Shown here piece by piece: positions 58,825 through 64,000 of a stretch of DNA of 64,000 nt; the stretch's first letter is position 1, and every line of letters starts with the position of its first letter. The DNA comes from Treponema sp. OMZ 790 (GTDB lineage Bacteria; Spirochaetota; Spirochaetia; Treponematales; Treponemataceae): the NCBI RefSeq assembly GCF_024181285.1, contig NZ_CP051201.1:372001-436000 (forward strand), in the 5' to 3' direction. The position numbers were made by a program, and so were the translations under genes. A model generated the notes under the pieces. It was given only the letters and a program-made list of their open reading frames with translations, was not told where the DNA came from and ran no database searches.

Positions 58825-59969
58825 TGAAAAAGAAACGGGTTCTGGTACTTGGGGCCGGAGGCTCAATCGGAAAAAACAGTTTAGAAGTAATAAGAAGATT
58901 TCCTGATAGGTTTGAACTTGCCGGTTTTTCCGTTCATTCTAATTTAGACTTTGCCCAAAAAATGCAGGCCGAGTTTACGAATGCACAATTTGTTTCTACA
59001 AAAAAAACGGATTCAAAATTAAAACACGAAATAGATGTAGAAGCTGTAAGACAGCTGATCGAAAAATCAAGGGCCGATATAGTCATTAACGGTATAGCAG
59101 GTTCGGCCGGTTTAAAGGCTTCTGCAGAGGTTATAAAAAGCGGCTTGGATTTAGGCCTTGCCAATAAAGAAACCATAGTTGAGGCGGGCGAGCTCATTTT
59201 TAAAGATGCCGAAAAGTCGGGCAGTACAATAATTCCCGTCGACTCGGAACATGCTGCGATTTTTCAGCTTATAAATGCCCACAAAAAGGAGAACATCGAA
59301 AAGATTATAATCACAGCCTCAGGCGGCCCCTTTTTAAACACGCCTAAGGAAAAGCTCGGCGCAATGAAGCTTGAAGATGCCTTAAAGCATCCTACATGGA
59401 AGATGGGCGGAAAAATTACGATAGATTCAGCCTCCCTTGCAAACAAGGCCTTGGAAGTAATCGAGGCCGTAAAGCTTTTTTCTTTTCCGCCTGAAAAAAT
59501 CGAAGTTACGGTTCATCCTCAAAGTATAATCCATTCGATGGTGCAGTGTAAAAACGGAGAGATTTTTGCCCAAGCCTCTCCTCCCGATATGAAAAATCCT
59601 ATTTTAAATGCTTTAAGTTTTCCGAAGATGCCTGAAAGCTTTTTAAGGCCCTTGGATTTTTCTCAAATTATAAACTTGGAATTTATGCCTCCCAGAACCG
59701 ATGATTTTCCTATGCTGGTTTTGGGTTTTGAAGCGGCTGGAAAAGGAGGCGCCTATCCTATAGCCTTTAATGTTGCAAATGAAGAAGCCGTTGATGCTTT
59801 TATCAAAGGAAAAATAGGCTTTACGGATTTAGCCGATATTACGCAAGAAGTTTTAAATTCGGATTGGACTATGAAACCTTCTTCTTATGAAGAAGTTTAT
59901 GACTATGAAAACAGAGCAAGAGCGATAGCTTTGGCAAGGATACTTGACAGAGCAAACGGCTTGCAATAA
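58824..59969 (+). CDS. dxr: 1-deoxy-D-xylulose 5-phosphate reductoisomerase
   Basis: The 381-residue product is DXR, the second enzyme of the MEP isoprenoid pathway, which makes 2-C-methylerythritol 4-phosphate with NADPH. The nucleotide loop GAGGSIGKNSLEVI sits near residue 10, VDSEHAAIFQ provides metal-binding Asp and Glu, and TASGGPF and VHPQSIIHSMV are typical. The ATG at 58824 overlaps the cdsA stop and is favoured over one at 58797. uppS, cdsA, dxr and rseP are consecutive. Confidence 0.97.
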   Translation: MKKKRVLVLGAGGSIGKNSLEVIRRFPDRFELAGFSVHSNLDFAQKMQAEFTNAQFVSTKKTDSKLKHEIDVEAVRQLIEKSRADIVINGIAGSAGLKASAEVIKSGLDLGLANKETIVEAGELIFKDAEKSGSTIIPVDSEHAAIFQLINAHKKENIEKIIITASGGPFLNTPKEKLGAMKLEDALKHPTWKMGGKITIDSASLANKALEVIEAVKLFSFPPEKIEVTVHPQSIIHSMVQCKNGEIFAQASPPDMKNPILNALSFPKMPESFLRPLDFSQIINLEFMPPRTDDFPMLVLGFEAAGKGGAYPIAFNVANEEAVDAFIKGKIGFTDLADITQEVLNSDWTMKPSSYEEVYDYENRARAIALARILDRANGLQ

Positions 59970-59988
59970 AAGTAAAACGGAATAATTT

Positions 59989-61341
59989 ATGGTTAAGATT
60001 TTAATAGGTTTGATTATATTGAGTATCATGGTCTTTATCCATGAGCTTGGACATTTTATTGCCGCAAAGCTGTGCGGCGTTGTGGTCGAAACTTTTTCGA
60101 TAGGCTGGGGACCTGTTCTTTTTAAAAAAAAGAGGGGAGATACCGAGTATAGAATTTCTGCAATTCCCATGGGCGGCTATTGCGGCATGAAGGGCGAAAA
60201 AGCCTTTCAGCAAGCTATCGAAGAAAATCTCTCTGCAATTCCTAAAAAGAAGGGCGAGCTTTACGGGGTGCATCCTTTTAAGCGGATTATAATTGCCTTT
60301 GCCGGCCCATTTGCAAACTATATAAGTGCAGTTCTTGCTCTTGCGATTGTAAGTGCCATAGGTTCAAGCTATTATACGAGCTCTAACAAGATAGCTCCCG
60401 TTTATTATTACAACGAAGCTGATGACTCTCCCGCCCGCGAGGCCGATTTAAAAATGGGGGATGTGATTTTAAGCATTAACGGCGAGAAAACCGAAACCTT
60501 TGCCGACATTGTGCGGCTCATAGTGCCTGAAGCAAAGGAAGAGGTTACCTTAAAAATAGAAAGAGATGGCCGAATCCTTACAAAAAAACTCAAGCCCAAG
60601 CTCGACCCAAAAACCGGTGCAGGCATAATAGGCTTTTATTCTTTTATTCCTCTTGAAATAGAAGGAGTAAAACCTTCTTCTGCGGCCGAACTTGCAGGGC
60701 TTAAAAAAGGCGATCTTATTGTATCTGTAAACGGAATTGAAGTTGCCAATACTGTAGACTTAAACCGTGCCCTGGAAAGAATATCTGAAAAAACTGCCGA
60801 ATTAGCTGTGTTAAGAGACGGAAATAAAATCACAAAAATCGTAAACCTTATCCGAACCGAAAGAGGTGTAGATTTGGGGCTCAATATGAAAACTATCAAG
60901 GTTGAAATCCCCGGAACAGGCTTTTTTAAAAGCATAGTGAACGGTTTTGTTTTAACCCATAAGAGTTTTATATTAACGTTTAAAAGCTTAAGTCTCTTGT
61001 TTAAAGGCGTTGACTTGAGGCAGGCGGTCTCAGGGCCGGTACGCATTACCCACATGCTTGGCGATGTCGCCGCCCAAGGTTTTAAGGCCGGTTTTTTAAT
61101 CGGGCTTTCAGATATCTTAAACTTTGTAAGCATAATTTCAATTTCTCTTTTTATAATGAATTTATTGCCGATTCCTATTTTGGACGGGGGCTTAATTCTT
61201 TTTGCCTTTATCGAATTTATTTTTAGAAGGCAAATTCATCCGAAAGTCCTGTACTATGTTCAATTTATAGGAATGGCATTTATAGGTATAGTTTTTATTT
61301 TTGCCCTTTGGGGAGACATAGGATATTTTTTAGGACGATAG
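59989..61341 (+). CDS. rseP: RseP-type site-2 zinc metalloprotease
   Basis: The 450-residue intramembrane protease has the zinc motif HELGH in FIHELGHFIAAKLCGV (residues about 18-22), two PDZ-like domains (about 125-290, with SPAREADLKMGDVILSING and SSAAELAGLKKGDLIVSVNG), and the second active-site motif NLLPIPILDGG near the C-terminus. It cleaves membrane-bound anti-sigma factors or signal peptides within the bilayer. It ends the operon from rpsB. Confidence 0.95.
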   Translation: MVKILIGLIILSIMVFIHELGHFIAAKLCGVVVETFSIGWGPVLFKKKRGDTEYRISAIPMGGYCGMKGEKAFQQAIEENLSAIPKKKGELYGVHPFKRIIIAFAGPFANYISAVLALAIVSAIGSSYYTSSNKIAPVYYYNEADDSPAREADLKMGDVILSINGEKTETFADIVRLIVPEAKEEVTLKIERDGRILTKKLKPKLDPKTGAGIIGFYSFIPLEIEGVKPSSAAELAGLKKGDLIVSVNGIEVANTVDLNRALERISEKTAELAVLRDGNKITKIVNLIRTERGVDLGLNMKTIKVEIPGTGFFKSIVNGFVLTHKSFILTFKSLSLLFKGVDLRQAVSGPVRITHMLGDVAAQGFKAGFLIGLSDILNFVSIISISLFIMNLLPIPILDGGLILFAFIEFIFRRQIHPKVLYYVQFIGMAFIGIVFIFALWGDIGYFLGR

Positions 61342-61351
61342 CCTTTAGTGC

Positions 61352-61381
61352 TTTACAAGATTAGGCTTTCTATATTATAAT
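61352..61381 (+). promoter_or_regulatory. sigma-70 promoter, nearly leaderless
   Basis: TTTACA (61352-61357) and TATAAT (61376-61381) are 18 bases apart, predicting +1 near 61388, four bases before the ATG at 61392. No ribosome binding site is present. Confidence 0.55.
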
Positions 61382-61391
61382 CACAGCGGTT

Positions 61392-61757
61392 ATGAATAAA
61401 AAGATTTGTTTTACGCTTACAATTTTTGCTTTGAGTTTTCTTTTGTTTTCTTGTTATGTAAAAAATAATGAGAATCTTGTTTCGGGTATTTTTGAGGGCG
61501 AAGCACAAGGTTTGATAGGGACTATGAGCGTAAGAGTTACGATAGAAAAAAATAGAATTAAAAATATAGATGTGCTTGAGTATGCCGATACTCCCGGCTA
61601 CAGCGACACAGTTTTTGAGTACCTGCCTAAGAGGGTTATTCAAAAAGATTCTACGGATGTGGATCTTGTGGCCGGGGCTACCTTCACAAGTAAGGCTTTT
61701 TTAGAGGCGGTAAATGACGCCTTAAAAAAAGCCGGTATACATGCCGAAAAAGAATAG
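61392..61757 (+). CDS. FMN-binding domain lipoprotein
   Basis: The 121-residue product is a small lipoprotein (lipobox LLFSC, Cys near residue 21) with an FMN_bind domain. The flavinylation-type motif is DLVAGATFTSKAFLEAV, in which a Thr of the S/A-G-A-T-x-T-S pattern can carry covalently bound FMN. GTMSVRVTIEKNRIKNIDVLE also fits. Such domains take part in extracytosolic electron transfer. The ApbE flavin transferase is not in this window. Confidence 0.88.
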   Translation: MNKKICFTLTIFALSFLLFSCYVKNNENLVSGIFEGEAQGLIGTMSVRVTIEKNRIKNIDVLEYADTPGYSDTVFEYLPKRVIQKDSTDVDLVAGATFTSKAFLEAVNDALKKAGIHAEKE

Positions 61758-61776
61758 CCCCTATTAAATAATTTCC

Positions 61777-64000
61777 CTACTGCACTACAATGTTTACAAG
61801 CTTATCCGGCACGGTAATTATCTTTTTAATCTCCTTGCCTTCAATGTTGCGGATTGCACCCTCATTTGCGAGCGCAAGTTTTTCTAACTCCTCTTTCGAA
61901 GTTCCGGCTTCTGCTTCAAACTTACCGCGGAGCTTGCCGTTTACCTGTACTACAACCGTACATGTTTGGTCAACGCAGAATTTTTCGACAAACATCGGCC
62001 AGTGAGAATAGGCTATCGATTCGTCATTCCCCATCTTTTGCCAAAGTTCTTCAGCTAAGTGGGGAGCGTAAGGGTTTAAAAGTTTTACAAAATTATACCA
62101 AACATAGTGGGGTATCTTTTTGTGCTTTGAAACCTCGTTTATAAAAATCATCATCTGGCTTATGGCCGTATTAAAGTTAAGAGAGGCCGTATCCTCGGTT
62201 ACCTTTCTAATCGTTTTATTTAAGAGAACTGTCAAGGCCTTAGTTTCAGGAGTCGAGGTATCGTTGACGGGAGTTTTGTAGATTTCCCTGTCAGACAGGT
62301 TCCAGATTTTTTCCAAAAATCTAAACACGCCCATTATACCGCTTGTGTTCCATGGTTTTGAAACCTCCAATGGGCCTAAGAACATTTCGTAGAGGCGCAA
62401 GGTGTCTGCTCCGTATTCCTTTATGATATCGTCGGGGTTGATAACGTTCTTTAAGCTCTTGGACATCTTGGCTATTACCTGCTCAAGTTTTTCGCCTGTT
62501 TCGATATCTTCAAATTCGGTTTCGGATATTTTTTTAACCTTATCGGCCGGAACAAGGCTTTTGTTTTTTCGCATGTAGGCAAAGGAGGTTATCATTCCCT
62601 GATTTACAAGCCGTGTAAAGGGTTCCTTTGTAGACACAAGGCCTAAGTCATATAAGACCTTGTGCCAAAACCTCGCATATAATAGGTGAAGAACTGCATG
62701 CTCCGTTCCTCCTACATAGAGATCAACCGGCATCCAATAATCGCACCTTGCCTTGTCGGCAAAAGCTTCGCTGTTATTGGGATCTGTGTATCGGAGGTAG
62801 TACCAGCAAGAGCCTGCCCACTGGGGCATTGTATTGGTTTCGCGTTTTGCTGCTTTCCCGCATTTGGGGCATTTTGTGTTTACCCAAGAATCGATTGCTG
62901 CCAAGGGGCTTTCTCCCGTTCCTGTGGGAGTGTAGCTCTCTACTTGCGGCAGAGTTAGGGGAAGATCATGCCCGTCTATTGGAACTATGCCGCAGCATGG
63001 GCAGTGTACCAAGGGTATGGGCTCTCCCCAATAGCGCTGTCGGCTGAAGATCCAGTCACGGAGCTTATAGTTTACGGCCCTTTTTGCAATACCGAGAGTT
63101 TCAAGATGCTCGGTTATCTTTGTCTTGGCTTCTTCGGTTTTTAATCCGTCAAATTTTTTTGAGTTGACGGAATAGCCGTCCTCGGTTGTACAAGTCTTGG
63201 GTTCTTCAGAGAAGTCTCTTTTTCCGCCTTCCCATTCTTCTACTCCGGCTACCACCTTGATTTTAGGCAAATTGAATTGAGTTGCAAATTCAAAGTCTCT
63301 TTCATCGTGGGCAGGAACAGCCATAATTGCTCCCGTTCCGTAAGAGATTAAAATATAGTCGGAAATCCAAACCGGGATTTTTTGCTCTGTTAATGGATTG
63401 ATTGCATAGGCCCCCGTAAAAACGCCGGTCTTGTTTTTTGCAAGGTCGGTTCTTTCAAGGTCGCTTTTTTTTGCAGCCTCTTCTATATAATCGGCAACGG
63501 CTTTTGATTGCTCCTTTGTTGTTATGCTTTTTACAAGCTCGTGTTCCGGGGCCAATACCATGTAGGTGGCTCCGAAGATTGTGTCGGGGCGAGTTGTATA
63601 AACCTTTATCTTTTGCCCTGTTTCTTTTCCTTCCTTATCGATTAGAGCAAAATCTACCTCGGCTCCCGTACTCTTGCCTATCCAGTTCTTTTGCATGATT
63701 TTTATGGATTCAGGCCAGTCGAGTTCATCCAAGTCCTCTAAGAGGCGTTCGGCATATTCGGTTATCTTTAAAATCCACTGCCGCAAATTTTTGCGTTGGA
63801 TTTGAGTCCCGCATCTTTCGCATTTACCGTCTTTTACTTCCTCATTGGCAAGGCCTGTTAAACATGAAGGGCACCAGTTGATGGGGGCTTCTTTTTCGTA
63901 GGCTAAGCCCTTTTTAAATAATTGGAGAAAGATCCACTGGGTCCATTTATAATAGGATTCTTCGCTTGTAGAAATTTCCCTGTCCCAATCATAGCTCAAA
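61777..64000 (-). CDS. leuS: leucyl-tRNA synthetase, 3' part
   Basis: About 741 residues of LeuRS are present; the start lies beyond the right edge of the window. Visible are a zinc-ribbon pair (CPSCLTG...CERCGTQ), the editing domain with TTRPDTIFGATYMVLAPEH, CP1 features, a second zinc-like region (CPCCGIVP, CPKCG), the KMSKS loop as AKMSKSLKNVINP, and the C-terminal anticodon and tail domains. It charges tRNA-Leu. The HIGH motif is outside the window. It converges on the FMN-binding lipoprotein gene with 19 bases between. Confidence 0.97.
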   Translation of the reverse strand, partial: LSYDWDREISTSEESYYKWTQWIFLQLFKKGLAYEKEAPINWCPSCLTGLANEEVKDGKCERCGTQIQRKNLRQWILKITEYAERLLEDLDELDWPESIKIMQKNWIGKSTGAEVDFALIDKEGKETGQKIKVYTTRPDTIFGATYMVLAPEHELVKSITTKEQSKAVADYIEEAAKKSDLERTDLAKNKTGVFTGAYAINPLTEQKIPVWISDYILISYGTGAIMAVPAHDERDFEFATQFNLPKIKVVAGVEEWEGGKRDFSEEPKTCTTEDGYSVNSKKFDGLKTEEAKTKITEHLETLGIAKRAVNYKLRDWIFSRQRYWGEPIPLVHCPCCGIVPIDGHDLPLTLPQVESYTPTGTGESPLAAIDSWVNTKCPKCGKAAKRETNTMPQWAGSCWYYLRYTDPNNSEAFADKARCDYWMPVDLYVGGTEHAVLHLLYARFWHKVLYDLGLVSTKEPFTRLVNQGMITSFAYMRKNKSLVPADKVKKISETEFEDIETGEKLEQVIAKMSKSLKNVINPDDIIKEYGADTLRLYEMFLGPLEVSKPWNTSGIMGVFRFLEKIWNLSDREIYKTPVNDTSTPETKALTVLLNKTIRKVTEDTASLNFNTAISQMMIFINEVSKHKKIPHYVWYNFVKLLNPYAPHLAEELWQKMGNDESIAYSHWPMFVEKFCVDQTCTVVVQVNGKLRGKFEAEAGTSKEELEKLALANEGAIRNIEGKEIKKIITVPDKLVNIVVQ

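Noticed and set aside
62686..63047. Two overlapping plus-strand frames opposite leuS
   Set aside because: They are shadows of leuS, with Cys-rich content caused by its zinc-ligand and other codons read in reverse.

Overview
The window looks like chromosome from an oral-type Treponema; T. denticola or a close relative is my best guess, with no database comparison made. The basis is recognisable protein families and gene order: a periplasmic-flagella hook-filament junction operon (flgK-flgL-fliW-csrA), the rpsB-tsf-frr-uppS-cdsA-dxr-rseP string, a rpmH-rnpA-yidD-yidC-jag string without dnaA, many lipoproteins with loose spirochaete lipoboxes, AT-rich spacers and a cyclophilin-FKBP fusion. There are no rRNA, tRNA, CRISPR, insertion-sequence or phage genes.

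Layout. 1-2441: end of purF, then three AT-rich membrane or exported proteins. 2463-7393: tldD, a pmbA-like partner, rpoN and a metallo-beta-lactamase-fold hydrolase. 7422-9467 (minus): a radical-SAM enzyme and a threonine-dehydrogenase-like SDR with a histone-H1-like tail. 9580-12957: rpmH-rnpA-yidD-yidC-jag. 13036-16008: an exported protein, the dual immunophilin and an SH3-type lipoprotein, closed by a strong terminator. 16075-31000: cobalamin genes in three places (cbiB; cobU-cobS-cobC; cbiE-cbiT) interleaved with clpP, malQ, ddl, an ABC exporter and an orphan sensor kinase. 30260-33075 (minus): an extracytoplasmic thiol-redox group of two TlpA-like proteins, a polyferredoxin membrane protein and a 45-residue CXXC peptide. 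33177-43818: a GntR regulator divergent from an eight-gene catabolic cluster (NhaC-type carrier, two YtcJ-type amidohydrolases, M28 peptidase, ATC-hydrolase-like protein, DhaK, DhaL, UroD/MtaA-like protein). 43826-46711 (minus): a DUF2156 protein and a heme-type ABC permease and binding protein with no ATPase. 46824-47690: an Rpn-family nuclease-like protein. 47815-52414 (minus): the flagellar operon behind a sigma-28-like promoter. 52457-61757 (plus): a lipoprotein, a HEAT-repeat protein, maf, then the translation, lipid and isoprenoid genes and an FMN-binding lipoprotein. 61777-64000 (minus): the 3' part of leuS.

Three non-coding observations stand out. First, two copies of a modular multi-hairpin repeat (about 155 and 220 bp) lie in the flgN-like/flgK and rpsB/tsf spacers, in the same orientation relative to transcription, each ending at the downstream ribosome binding site; one stem shows a compensatory base-pair change. 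Second, seven genes have consensus-like sigma-70 promoters placed so that transcription should start at or within about four bases of the start codon, implying leaderless mRNAs. Third, the rpsB leader ends in two mutually exclusive hairpins, one of which would hide the ribosome binding site.
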